A stretch of DNA of 64,000 nt from assembly GCF_963675905.1 (NCBI RefSeq), contig NZ_OY780936.1, forward strand, positions 2,241,946 to 2,305,945, given 5' to 3'. The notes beneath the pieces are model-generated. The model saw only the letters and a program-made list of their open reading frames with translations. It made no database searches and was not told where the DNA came from. Below, in pieces: positions 1 to 11,395 of this stretch; positions within the stretch are counted from its first letter, which is position 1; each line of letters begins with the position of its first letter. Source of the DNA: an uncultured Bacteroides sp. GTDB taxonomy: Bacteria; Bacteroidota; Bacteroidia; Bacteroidales; Bacteroidaceae. The translations under genes and the position numbers were made by a program.

Positions 1-1955
<1,955 letters not shown>

Positions 1956-1971
1956 TTAATCAAAAGTTTAA

Positions 1972-4900
1972 TTATTGCACATCCAGTGCATTAAACCATA
2001 AGCCATTCATATTATCTGCAATGATGCGTACTTTATAATGGCCTGCATTAATATAACTGCCGGTTGTAGTACTTAACGTTTTCCATTTTTCTGCAGCAAC
2101 CGGAAAGGTTATTTCATCATTCTTCAGGATTCTTCCATCAGCAGCAATCAGTTGAACACGAACTTTGATTGGAGCCGAAGTTATATTCATATAACTAAAT
2201 CGAAGAGCATACACATTGGCTATACCTGTATTAATGTTCCATTCAATACTGTTTGAATTACCTTTCAGGAAACAAACACCTGTCTGCTTTTTGTGTAGTT
2301 TCTTTTCAGATTTTCCTTTTATCAAAGCATCTTCAGCCTGATAAGTAACAGTGACACGCGAATCTTGTCCTTCAGGTAATGAAGCCGGCGGAGTAGCAAC
2401 TACACATTCGGCTTTATCCCATGACCATCCGTTTGATGGAGCAGCCTCAACCGGACGAATATCTTTGTTGCGTGAAGCAATTGCAATAGCAGAGATTACA
2501 GCCTGACCAGCTTTTACTTCAGGAAAAGAAATCTTCAGTTCGCCACCTTTAATAGTTGCGTTCACTACTTTCTTATAAGCAACATCGTGACCTGATTCTG
2601 CCCAGAGATCCATATCATTAATGTAGGTAGAATCATTAACGGCAACATCAAATATACGAAGTCCTTCGCAATCTTTACTTCCTCCTGTACCGTGCCATGG
2701 CTCTGTGAAATAGAGTTCTACACGATACTCGCCATCCGGAAGCGGGAAGTGATAAGCTAGTTTATGACGTCCGTAGCGGAAATGTCCGAAAAGGCTCCAA
2801 TCTTTTGTTCCATCAATAGGGTCTGAAGTAAATCGCTGGCTGCCCAGATAAGGGTTTAGTCCTTTATAATCATCAGCCCAGGAAGTAGATCCCCAGCCTT
2901 TGCTTGTTCCTCTTGCCACATCTGCATTCCAAACCTGTCCGTATTCATCTGTATATTTATCACCACCACAGTTAACACGGTAAATATAGTTATAATCATT
3001 TTCACCTTTCAGAATAGGAGCAACATTAGTATATAGCTTATCAAAATGAGGTGCTTTTTCCAGTCCATCCAAAACAATTACATCCTGAGTTACCGGTTTT
3101 CCACCATAATAACCAACCGCACGCAAAACATTGTAACGAACAGCTCTGTGTTCCCACATAAAGTGAGTTCCTACACCATGATTAATCTTCCTACCCATTA
3201 AAAGAGTATCAGTTGCATCATTGTATAGTTTCACAGAATCACAATTACTGAATACATCAATGTTCACACGACCTTTTGTTTTTGTAAAACGATCGGCCCA
3301 GGTATGAGACACGATATAAACCATTGGATCTTTCTTTGCCGGAACATAGTTTGCACGATACATATAATAAGCATCTACCGGTTCTTCCCAAGGAGTAACC
3401 AAACCTTTATAATTAAACGGCCCTACTTTATCAATTGCCCGATAACCTTCATCCGGTTGTTTACGTCCCGGATTATCATGTGAACTAAATACCCATTGGA
3501 ACTGACCGCAACAACTATCCTTCACAGACTCAGCCAGACGAATTTTCTTTTCGAGCAACTGGCACATTCTGTTTTCGCTCCACACACCATTCTGATCAAA
3601 ATCACCTTCGGTATGCAAATCGATAGAACGCCATGCACCATATTCACCATTCAACAACTGATTGCTGATTTCTTTATTATAGTTATCAGGAAATCCTCCA
3701 TACGTACCCGACCAGTTCTGAACCACATCCCAATCTGTTCCTTCACCACCGTTACAAGTGGTTACTATTCTTTGATTTCGGGCTGTTGGATCCATTTCAC
3801 GAATGATATTCGAACACTCTTCTGCAAATTCTTTTGGCAAAGAACTTTCGTTTTGCAATCCCCACATCACCACAGAAGGAGAATTACGACGCTCCTTTAT
3901 CCACTGACGAAGCAATGCTTTAAAGTTATTACGGAATTCAGGAGAATCATACCATATATGAGCCGAGAACTGAGGCCAGAAAATAATTCCATTTTCATCC
4001 CAGTAATTCTGATAAGACAAATTATGAGGTTGGTGAGCATCACGGAAAGCATTAAAGCCGGCAGCTTTTATTTGCTTTACACGAGAAGCAATCTGTTCAC
4101 TGGAAAAAGCATGAGATTGTCCGAACTGATGTTCGTATTCACAAACACCGTTAATAAAAACCGATTTACCATTCAATCGGAAAGTCTTGTCGCCATCTTT
4201 ACGAAGTACCGGCCAGCTTACCGTACGGATACCGTAAGAAGTAGTCATCTCGTCAGTACTCTTACCTCCACGTTTTACAACTGAAGCTAATGAGTAAAGA
4301 TACGGATCTTCAACCGACCATAAATGAACATCCTTAATTTCAGGGCTCACCTGTTTTATCACTTTCGTTTCTCCCGGTTGAAGAGTTACATTTTCTGATA
4401 AACGGAATGCCTGAGTCCAATTTTCATCGGTAAGTTTGCTTACTAATTCTACTGTTTCAACAGTGTTACCGTAATTCTTTATTTCAGTTTCAATGTTTAC
4501 AGTCTTAGCTTTTTCATCATTCCAAATATGTACACCGAATGGTTCAATACGAACCTTATCTGTAACCTCAAGAGTTACCGGACGATAGATTCCCATTGGC
4601 TGAGAACCTTCCGAGAATCCCCATTCAGAAGAACAACCACCACAAACCCAAGGCATATCTGAAATCATTGAAGGATGCTCTGCCTTAACGGCAATTGTAT
4701 TTTTTGCTCCCGGTTTCAAAGCATCTGTTACATCAAGAGTAAAAGTTGTGCGACCACTCGGATGGCGTCCCATATTTTTGCCATTTACATAAACTGTGGC
4801 ATAAGAGCCTACTCCATCAAAACGGATAAACAATCTCTTATCAGCATCATAAGCAGGCAAATCAAATTCTTTCTTGTACCATGCATTACCGTGACGATTA

Positions 4901-6180
4901 CCATGTACCAGCTGACGGTATCCCGCATAATCATCCCAGTTATGAGGAAGATTAACTTTCTTCCAGTCGGCAGTCACATTAAATGCATCATAAGTATTGC
5001 TATTTTCTCCGGCAGCAACTGTATACCAATCATTATTCAACGAACTGATAATTCTTTTTCCAGTCTGTTCCGGAACAGGGAAATGAGCTTCCGATTTTCC
5101 CATTGGTTTTGAAACAGCAACTGCAATACCACGCTGATCGTTTTTGTTTACTCCACAATAAAAGTGATAAACTACTCCTTTATGTTCTACCACACATGAT
5201 TTATGAGCAAAAAGATTATCATAATCCTTAGAAGGAATAACCAAGTCATCACCAGTCCAGTCGGTCCAGTGAACAAGATCATACGAGCAGGCAAAAGTAT
5301 TGAATGCTTTATATTTTCTAGAGCTACGGAAAGCACTGAAGTAGAACATAACGTACACATCCCCCATCTTCTGAATGTGTGCATCTGCAGTAAGTCCCTC
5401 CTCATGAGTAAAGATTGGATTACCTTCATATCTCTTCCAGTGAATCATATCATCAGACAGAGCAATACCAATTCTTTCAGCCTTGATATTTGTCTTTGGA
5501 TTACGACCGCCGGCATTGTAATACATCACAAATTGCTTACCGAGTTTTTTATCCTTATCCCAATAAACACAGCTCTTATACTGAGTAATGTTTTCAAACC
5601 ACTGAGCATCTTTATCTTCCGGGCTCAATATTGGTTTATCCAGACTTTCCCATTCGTGAGCCTTCGTAATATTTTTCTTTGTAAATGCCATACCAATTTT
5701 CAAAGGTCCGGACTCATATCCTGCAGAAGCGCCACCAATATAAGTCATCCAATATTTTTTTTTGAACTTATTCAGTTTATAACTTCCACCCCATGTATTA
5801 TCGAGTAAAGAGAGAAAACCGCCACGCTGATTTGTATCCCAGGTGCCATCACGGAAAGAAAGAACATTTCCCAAAGTTTTCCACTTAAGCAAATCATCAC
5901 TTTCCGCAAGCATAGTCTGGTATCCACGACCATCTTTACCATTCTGCCCGTTATACATAAGGTAAGTCATGTACCACTTATTACCTTCTCTGAACACACT
6001 CGGACAGTCTACCTTATATTTATTGGTGGTTGGCGCAATAACCAAACCATACTTATAAGGAGTTTTTATCTTCTCATAAATTTCTTCCATTTTATTCTGA
6101 GGGACTTGCTGTTGAGCAAATCCTCCCAATGAAATAAGAAGAGTAAGAAAAGCCGTTAAATGGCGTTTTATTATCATCAT
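1972..6180 (-). CDS. GH137 beta-L-arabinofuranosidase / GH2 beta-glucuronidase fusion with malectin and CBM domains
   Basis: Very large secreted enzyme (1402 aa, signal peptide ending near GGFAQ). Residues about 40-360 form a beta-propeller with blades marked by CPSVFREGNKWYMTYL and similar repeats. This matches the N-terminal GH137 domain of the B. thetaiotaomicron RG-II enzyme BT0996. Residues about 385-1040 are a GH2 enzyme with acid/base E778 (in GLQNES) and nucleophile E846 (in LLNGEYG), a beta-glucuronidase-type module in BT0996. Residues about 1065-1235 look malectin-like (YRVNCGGDKY, FAEP-like YFTEPWHG). About 1275-1400 resembles a CBM6/35 beta-sandwich (VTYQAEDALIKG). The fusion would act on two side chains: arabinofuranose on chain B and glucuronic acid on chain A. 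Nineteen nt separate it from the upstream GH138 gene. Family assignment rests on remembered similarity. Confidence 0.88.
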   Translation of the reverse strand: MMIIKRHLTAFLTLLISLGGFAQQQVPQNKMEEIYEKIKTPYKYGLVIAPTTNKYKVDCPSVFREGNKWYMTYLMYNGQNGKDGRGYQTMLAESDDLLKWKTLGNVLSFRDGTWDTNQRGGFLSLLDNTWGGSYKLNKFKKKYWMTYIGGASAGYESGPLKIGMAFTKKNITKAHEWESLDKPILSPEDKDAQWFENITQYKSCVYWDKDKKLGKQFVMYYNAGGRNPKTNIKAERIGIALSDDMIHWKRYEGNPIFTHEEGLTADAHIQKMGDVYVMFYFSAFRSSRKYKAFNTFACSYDLVHWTDWTGDDLVIPSKDYDNLFAHKSCVVEHKGVVYHFYCGVNKNDQRGIAVAVSKPMGKSEAHFPVPEQTGKRIISSLNNDWYTVAAGENSNTYDAFNVTADWKKVNLPHNWDDYAGYRQLVHGNRHGNAWYKKEFDLPAYDADKRLFIRFDGVGSYATVYVNGKNMGRHPSGRTTFTLDVTDALKPGAKNTIAVKAEHPSMISDMPWVCGGCSSEWGFSEGSQPMGIYRPVTLEVTDKVRIEPFGVHIWNDEKAKTVNIETEIKNYGNTVETVELVSKLTDENWTQAFRLSENVTLQPGETKVIKQVSPEIKDVHLWSVEDPYLYSLASVVKRGGKSTDEMTTSYGIRTVSWPVLRKDGDKTFRLNGKSVFINGVCEYEHQFGQSHAFSSEQIASRVKQIKAAGFNAFRDAHQPHNLSYQNYWDENGIIFWPQFSAHIWYDSPEFRNNFKALLRQWIKERRNSPSVVMWGLQNESSLPKEFAEECSNIIREMDPTARNQRIVTTCNGGEGTDWDVVQNWSGTYGGFPDNYNKEISNQLLNGEYGAWRSIDLHTEGDFDQNGVWSENRMCQLLEKKIRLAESVKDSCCGQFQWVFSSHDNPGRKQPDEGYRAIDKVGPFNYKGLVTPWEEPVDAYYMYRANYVPAKKDPMVYIVSHTWADRFTKTKGRVNIDVFSNCDSVKLYNDATDTLLMGRKINHGVGTHFMWEHRAVRYNVLRAVGYYGGKPVTQDVIVLDGLEKAPHFDKLYTNVAPILKGENDYNYIYRVNCGGDKYTDEYGQVWNADVARGTSKGWGSTSWADDYKGLNPYLGSQRFTSDPIDGTKDWSLFGHFRYGRHKLAYHFPLPDGEYRVELYFTEPWHGTGGSKDCEGLRIFDVAVNDSTYINDMDLWAESGHDVAYKKVVNATIKGGELKISFPEVKAGQAVISAIAIASRNKDIRPVEAAPSNGWSWDKAECVVATPPASLPEGQDSRVTVTYQAEDALIKGKSEKKLHKKQTGVCFLKGNSNSIEWNINTGIANVYALRFSYMNITSAPIKVRVQLIAADGRILKNDEITFPVAAEKWKTLSTTTGSYINAGHYKVRIIADNMNGLWFNALDVQ

Positions 6181-6199
6181 TTTATCTCTATAATTTATA

Positions 6200-8938
6200 T
6201 TAATAGAATAACCAGTCTACTGTTTCATCGGCTCCAGCCAAACCGGCATTTCTGGTTACCATATCTTTCTTATTTGTAAATCCAAGAACAATCAAATATC
6301 CTTTTGGCAATAAAAGTTTATGTTTACCAGGCGCAAAGCTAAAAGGATGAACATTTGCAAGAGGCATGTTGTTTATGCGAATAGCATTTATTATTACAGG
6401 CTCAGCCTGACCATATTCATTTGCAGAAGCATCAACTTCCAGCTTTGGAGCTTTAGCAAATTTTCTATGGTCATCACGGAAATAGCCAACCAGTAATGTA
6501 ACCGGTTCCTTAGTTTCAAATTCAATTGTTGTAGCCTCTTCACGTTGTTTGTCACCATTGAAACAGAAAGCAGAAAGGCCTTCCAGTTCAGGAGCAATAT
6601 CAACAACTTTTTCGTTCAGGTTAGTAAACAACTGCGCTCCCTTTGTTAGTTTTACTATAGAAGGATTACCCAGCAATGTAACTTTAGCAGGAGCAAACGC
6701 AGCAATCTTTGAGTCTGTAGACAATAACTTACCGTTTGCTTTATCTTTCAACATTGCCAGATTTGCCTTAAAGTTATCTAATTCTTTCTGATAATGAACA
6801 AGCATTTCTGCCCAGGTTTTGTTTTTGCCATCATCGCCACCGATAGGAATACGACGTAGCGAAGTCTGCATACTGTTAGCATACAAGTAATGATCCTTTG
6901 TCAGATCAACTAATTCACGATAGTGAACAAGTCCTTGCTCCATCAATGGAATAGCCGCATCAAGATTCTTTATATCTTTTCCCCACTGATAGTCGAGAAC
7001 CAACTTGGCAGCTTTCACTTTCAAGTTAAAAGCATAAGCAAACTCACGATAGCAGTGCATATCATTACGAAGACGTTCAAACTCTTCTTTATTCTTCGTT
7101 ACTTTTCCATCAACGCTATCTATAGCAGCAATTGCTTTATCACCATGCGCTATTACCTGAGCAATTATATCAAGAGGCAACTCCCCAACATGTGGTTGTT
7201 TCTTCCATTCTTTCTCAACGTATTCAATAAGCTTCTCACCTTCCGGTCCACAGCTTTCATAGAATCCCGGATAGATAGTATATTTATAAGGGTTGACCAA
7301 CTGGCTCATAAACATACCCAAAAGAAGCGTTTGTCTGTTACCTTCTGTTATACCAAAGCGACGCAACAATTTAGGAGCAATCTCGCCGGCTTGTTCATAA
7401 GCCTCCAGAATATTACCCGCTTTAGCAGCATCTATTCCGTAATAGTCGGCCAACTGATCTTTCCAGTAAACAATCTCATCTTTACGGTCGCGCTTGCTGT
7501 TCCATGCATAACGAGCCCATCCTTTATACCACATCCAGTCACGATCGAGTTGTTCCTGACGCTTGCCATCAGGCAATTTGTCGGCAGTATAAGGCCAGTC
7601 CCAGTATGAAGCCTGCGGATATAAGTGAAGCGCATTAGCACCATGAACATTATGCATCGCATTTACTGCCTTCTGAATAAAATCAGGAGAACTCCAGCGG
7701 AAAGGTTCCAGATTGGCCAGAATATGTACGTTACTGATATGTATACTTCCAAGAGAGCTCAGATCTTTATGAATCTTAGCCCATGGTCCGCGAGGTTCGT
7801 AAGTAGTAAGCGATTCACCATTATATTTGTGCATTGTATACAGATTCTTGTAAAGAGGAAGTGCTTTATCCATCACCATTTTACAATCAGTATCGTGAGC
7901 ACGAAGTAGAACTGGAGGTTCGTCGGTACGTCCCAAAGCCTTAAGTCCGTCTTTTACACCCGGAATAATAGTTTTGGTAAACCATTCCACATCATCTTCA
8001 TAAGTATCTATTGCTTCACCAAGGCAAACCAATAATCCAACATTAGGATACTTTTCAATAAAAGCAGCGATAGATTTACGTGTATAGTCAGCAATCAATG
8101 GAGTAATAGGACGATTTCTATCCTGAGTTTTAATACCATAATGCTCGGCAAAAGGTTTTGAAACAAGGATATTATAAAACATCTGAATAACAAAGATACC
8201 GCGTTTGTCAGCCTCTTTTGTTATGAAAGAAAACATCTCCTCATTCTTCTTAAAAGTAGCATCATCCACTTCAACGGCAAACGGATAATCTTTCAGTTTA
8301 ACTAAAGAAGCAAAAGGGTGACCATTCCACAAATAAACAGAGTTCATTTTGTTGGCCACAAGCATATCCAGATATTTAATCCACATCTGCTTGTCATAAA
8401 ACCATGGAAAGTTTTCTTCAGTATAAGGATATTCGTATACAGTTCTTCCAGGTAAGTAATATGGTTTCTGTACTCCAATACATGCACCTCTTAGCACCAT
8501 TTCCGGAGCATCAGTCATGTTTGCAGAAAATTCCAAAGTATTCTTTTTAACCTGATCTTTCAGTTGAAGGCAACCATACAAAGCTCCGGATGGATCATTG
8601 CCATACATTAAAGTTATATTTTTCTTCGTCCCGATATAGAAGCCCTCTTTCTTGTTAAAATCAGGAAGCATAAAGCCATATTTCTTTGCAAGGTCAAGGG
8701 AAACAGGATCTCCTTTTTCTAAAGCAAAAATTGTTTTTCCACTTAAATGTTTTGCATCATTCAAATTGCGGACTTTAACCGTATACCCGTCATTCTCAAG
8801 AGTTGTCTTCAGCTGTTCTGTTCCAAACTGTAAACGTTTGGATGCTGTAGGCGAAGTAATTATCGACACTGCATTCTTTTGGCATGAAGCAAAAAGACAA
8901 GCCAATGCGCACAAGGTCAATACTTTCAGTTTCGTCAT
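6200..8938 (-). CDS. GH138 alpha-D-galacturonidase
   Basis: 912-aa exo-glycosidase whose sequence and position match BT0997, founder of GH138, which removes alpha-1,2-linked galacturonic acid from RG-II chain A. The N-terminus is a lipoprotein signal (LACLFASC, acylated Cys 20), so it is probably anchored in a membrane. An N-terminal alpha/beta domain, common ahead of GH67/GH20-type barrels (residues about 20-140), precedes a TIM barrel beginning near ENFPWFYDKQMWIKYLDM. That region holds acidic motifs such as VCLGEAID. A helical region and a beta-rich C-terminus follow. It is first in a transcription unit with the GH137-GH2 and GH2 genes, downstream of a terminator (9148-9188) and a 23-bp repeat array. 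I did not assign catalytic residues with confidence. Confidence 0.83.
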   Translation of the reverse strand: MTKLKVLTLCALACLFASCQKNAVSIITSPTASKRLQFGTEQLKTTLENDGYTVKVRNLNDAKHLSGKTIFALEKGDPVSLDLAKKYGFMLPDFNKKEGFYIGTKKNITLMYGNDPSGALYGCLQLKDQVKKNTLEFSANMTDAPEMVLRGACIGVQKPYYLPGRTVYEYPYTEENFPWFYDKQMWIKYLDMLVANKMNSVYLWNGHPFASLVKLKDYPFAVEVDDATFKKNEEMFSFITKEADKRGIFVIQMFYNILVSKPFAEHYGIKTQDRNRPITPLIADYTRKSIAAFIEKYPNVGLLVCLGEAIDTYEDDVEWFTKTIIPGVKDGLKALGRTDEPPVLLRAHDTDCKMVMDKALPLYKNLYTMHKYNGESLTTYEPRGPWAKIHKDLSSLGSIHISNVHILANLEPFRWSSPDFIQKAVNAMHNVHGANALHLYPQASYWDWPYTADKLPDGKRQEQLDRDWMWYKGWARYAWNSKRDRKDEIVYWKDQLADYYGIDAAKAGNILEAYEQAGEIAPKLLRRFGITEGNRQTLLLGMFMSQLVNPYKYTIYPGFYESCGPEGEKLIEYVEKEWKKQPHVGELPLDIIAQVIAHGDKAIAAIDSVDGKVTKNKEEFERLRNDMHCYREFAYAFNLKVKAAKLVLDYQWGKDIKNLDAAIPLMEQGLVHYRELVDLTKDHYLYANSMQTSLRRIPIGGDDGKNKTWAEMLVHYQKELDNFKANLAMLKDKANGKLLSTDSKIAAFAPAKVTLLGNPSIVKLTKGAQLFTNLNEKVVDIAPELEGLSAFCFNGDKQREEATTIEFETKEPVTLLVGYFRDDHRKFAKAPKLEVDASANEYGQAEPVIINAIRINNMPLANVHPFSFAPGKHKLLLPKGYLIVLGFTNKKDMVTRNAGLAGADETVDWLFY

Positions 8939-9040
8939 CGTTCAAATAAGTTTATAATGTTATAAAAATGAGACGAAAACAAAGGAGGAATGTACTCAAA
9001 AGCGTGCAATTTCCTCAAGAAAGAAAGGGGCTTCCACTCT

Positions 9041-9132
9041 GCACACCCGGATGGACAACATTCGTACACCCGGATGGATCCTGGGGGTACACCCACGTGT
9101 AGAAAGTGCGTACACCCAGGTGTACGGAGGAA
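9041..9132. repeat. Four tandem 23-bp repeats upstream of the GH138 gene
   Basis: Units begin at 9041, 9064, 9087 and 9110, exactly 23 bp apart. Each starts with a conserved G(T/C)ACACCC. The first two continue GGATGGA; the last two continue with ACGTGTA or AGGTGTA, making near-palindromes TACACCC..GTGTA. The remaining ~8 bp of each unit is variable. The array lies between the GH78 terminator and the GH138 start, so it could be a regulator-binding array, or a mobile or neutral intergenic repeat. A short open frame across it is not credible as a gene. Confidence 0.75.
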
Positions 9133-9147
9133 TGAATAAGTTATAAA

Positions 9148-9188
9148 TAAAAAAAACGAAGAAGCAGGTTGTTATCCTTGCTTCTTCG
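9148..9188 (-). terminator. Rho-independent terminator after the GH78 gene
   Basis: Stem CGAAGAAGCA / TGCTTCTTCG (9157-9188) followed on the minus strand by a run of eight T (plus-strand A, 9149-9156). It ends the GH127-GH141-GH78 transcript and separates it from the GH138 unit. Confidence 0.85.
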
Positions 9189-9213
9189 CTCTTTATATTC
9201 AAAGCTATTATGA

Positions 9214-11379
9214 TTAATTACGGTAGTTTACTGTAACTTCTGAATTATTGCCTTCAATTAAGATACGATATTCATCGTTGGAAATTTTCTCAGCAACTCC
9301 GGTAGATGCTTTAGGTTTGCCTTTACTCTTGAAAGTTAGATATCCTCTACCCTCGCCGGCTTTAACCTTGATTATTTTTTTATCCATATATACATGAACG
9401 CCTCTCTTAGGAGTAGGAACCGTTCCTTCAATCCATTTCAATCCACCCAAAGAAGGATTAATGGCGAACTCACTATATCCAGGTTTCAGAGGTTTCACTC
9501 CCAGATAATATTTACCTAACAGATATATAGGACTTGATCCCCAGGCGTGACAAAGACTCTTTCCGAACGGACGGCCATACATTTCATAATGTTTGCTGCC
9601 TTTATCTTCCGGATTATATTTTTCCCAGAAAGAGGTAGCACCCAGTTTAAGCATACCACCCCAGTAATCTTTTATTTCTTTGGTTACATTCGTTTGTTCG
9701 CCAAGTGCACAAAGAGATTCCAATTCATAGAAACGCATGTAAGGAGTTGAGATCTTCATAATAGAATTATTCAGTATAACCGACTTCTTAACTGCTTGTT
9801 TCTTTTGATCATTCAGATAATCAAACAAGATTCCAAACATATTTGCATAGCGGGTTACTTGTTCACTTTGCTTTCCATTCAAGCGGTTATGAACGAATCC
9901 TTGTTTCTGGTTATTCCAGAAAGCTGGTTCCAACTTCGATTTAAGAGCAGTTGCCAACTTATCATATTTTGCTTTATCTTCTTTATTTCCGGTAAGATCA
10001 GCACACACAGCCATTGTTTCCAGACTCTTGCAGAACAAAATCTGTTCAAAGCTCAGTTCGCCGTGCTTATCCATATAACCATCTGCCCAGTCTACGAAAA
10101 CCCAGTCACCAGTCATACCTTCGACCATGCCATCCTTATTGGTTCTTCCCAACACATAATCCATCATGGTAGCCACCTTCGGATAAAGTTGTTCAATTAA
10201 ATGACGGTCACCTGTATACAGATAGTAATCATATACACTAAGGAACCAGTAGAACGTATAATCCATGATAGTATTAATATGCGAAGTAACGGGATCCTTA
10301 CCGCGAAGCAAGTTTATAGTACGGCCTACAGTGTGAGAATCGAAGAACAAATAATAGTTCATCAGATAACTTTGAATGGCATCGCCACTCCACACCCAGC
10401 GGTCACGCTTAATACCATCAATAAAGAACTCGCGGGTAGTAAGATGCATTGTGTAAGCAGCCACATCCCATATTTTATTTATCTCCGGATCACTGCAACG
10501 GAAAGAACCGCGATAAGTTTCAGGAAGAGATTCGTAAAGCATAGATGCCTTTGCAAAGCTCACTCCCGGATCAGTTACGATATAGACATATCTGAAAGCC
10601 TTAGAACCCTCAACAGTATAATCTTTAGCCTCGGCGTTATTCACCTCAAAACGATCGAGTGTTTCACAAGAACCTGTGCTCATTGCTTCTTCTTTTGATT
10701 CTCCATAGAAGATATTTACCTTACCATTTCCTTTAAGCTGTTCAAGTTTAATGTAACCAAAAGTTTCCTTTCCAAAATCGAGTAACACGCCTTGTGTTTG
10801 TGGAGTACTGGAAACCGCATTAGCAGGTTCGGTATGCAATTTAAATTGAGAAGGCAACTGAGAAGGATCATTAAAGTTCCAGCTGGCAGCATCCATATAA
10901 GTTGTAGCCGAAGTATCCGATGCCTTGCCCGATTCGTCAATCCATTCCTTGTCTTCGTAAGTTACTTTCCATGACTGATCAGAGTGAATTGTTTTACCAG
11001 ATACATAGATAGCAGGAACCGTTGCCTGATTGTGAACTTTGATATTCAGACTATGTTTTCCTTCCGGAATAATAAGAGTTTTAGGAGCACCAAACAGAAG
11101 TTTTCCATCAAGTTTCACATTGTAGCGTCCCTCAACAGCAATTGTAATCTCCTCCGGTTTAAACAGATTCAGTTTCTTTGAGAACTCAACCAGCACGTAA
11201 TGGCTATCCATTTTCCAGAAAGGAGGAAAGAAAGCTCCCCTCTCCGTACGGTTATTATTCATATTATTACCCAGCCATATTTCATAATCGCCCGGATACC
11301 AAATCCATGTAGCTTTTTGTGCTTTCATTGAAGAAACAGAAAGAACTATTAAAAGGATTAATAAAAAATTACGTTTCAT
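9214..11379 (-). CDS. GH78 alpha-L-rhamnosidase (BT1001-like)
   Basis: 721-aa secreted alpha-L-rhamnosidase with an N-terminal signal peptide (LIVLSVSSMKA). A beta-sandwich covers residues about 25-290. The (alpha/alpha)6 barrel opens with FRCSDPEINKIWDVAAYT and carries the GH78 signature region REFFIDGIKRDRWVWSGDA. Acidic residues in GDWVFVDWADG lie where family catalytic residues are expected. A short beta-domain ends the protein. Its closest remembered homologue is BT1001, which removes alpha-linked rhamnose from RG-II chain B. It is third in the left operon, 16 nt after the GH141 gene and before a strong terminator. It is much shorter than the second GH78 at 54180-57965, so the two are not recent duplicates. 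Confidence 0.9.
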   Translation of the reverse strand: MKRNFLLILLIVLSVSSMKAQKATWIWYPGDYEIWLGNNMNNNRTERGAFFPPFWKMDSHYVLVEFSKKLNLFKPEEITIAVEGRYNVKLDGKLLFGAPKTLIIPEGKHSLNIKVHNQATVPAIYVSGKTIHSDQSWKVTYEDKEWIDESGKASDTSATTYMDAASWNFNDPSQLPSQFKLHTEPANAVSSTPQTQGVLLDFGKETFGYIKLEQLKGNGKVNIFYGESKEEAMSTGSCETLDRFEVNNAEAKDYTVEGSKAFRYVYIVTDPGVSFAKASMLYESLPETYRGSFRCSDPEINKIWDVAAYTMHLTTREFFIDGIKRDRWVWSGDAIQSYLMNYYLFFDSHTVGRTINLLRGKDPVTSHINTIMDYTFYWFLSVYDYYLYTGDRHLIEQLYPKVATMMDYVLGRTNKDGMVEGMTGDWVFVDWADGYMDKHGELSFEQILFCKSLETMAVCADLTGNKEDKAKYDKLATALKSKLEPAFWNNQKQGFVHNRLNGKQSEQVTRYANMFGILFDYLNDQKKQAVKKSVILNNSIMKISTPYMRFYELESLCALGEQTNVTKEIKDYWGGMLKLGATSFWEKYNPEDKGSKHYEMYGRPFGKSLCHAWGSSPIYLLGKYYLGVKPLKPGYSEFAINPSLGGLKWIEGTVPTPKRGVHVYMDKKIIKVKAGEGRGYLTFKSKGKPKASTGVAEKISNDEYRILIEGNNSEVTVNYRN

Positions 11380-11395
11380 CTTTATATTATTAAGA

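Noticed and set aside
3496-4284. Long plus-strand open frames opposite the glycosidase genes (also 4675-5112, 6923-7609, 14302-15159 and others)
   Set aside because: They are antisense to genes with intact catalytic motifs, have no family signature and show codon composition expected of shadow frames.
9041-9132. CRISPR array
   Set aside because: Units are only 23 bp including the variable part, and no cas genes occur in the window.
8996-9202. 68-codon minus-strand frame across the repeat array
   Set aside because: It is made of the GH78 terminator plus the 23-bp repeats; no protein-like conservation.
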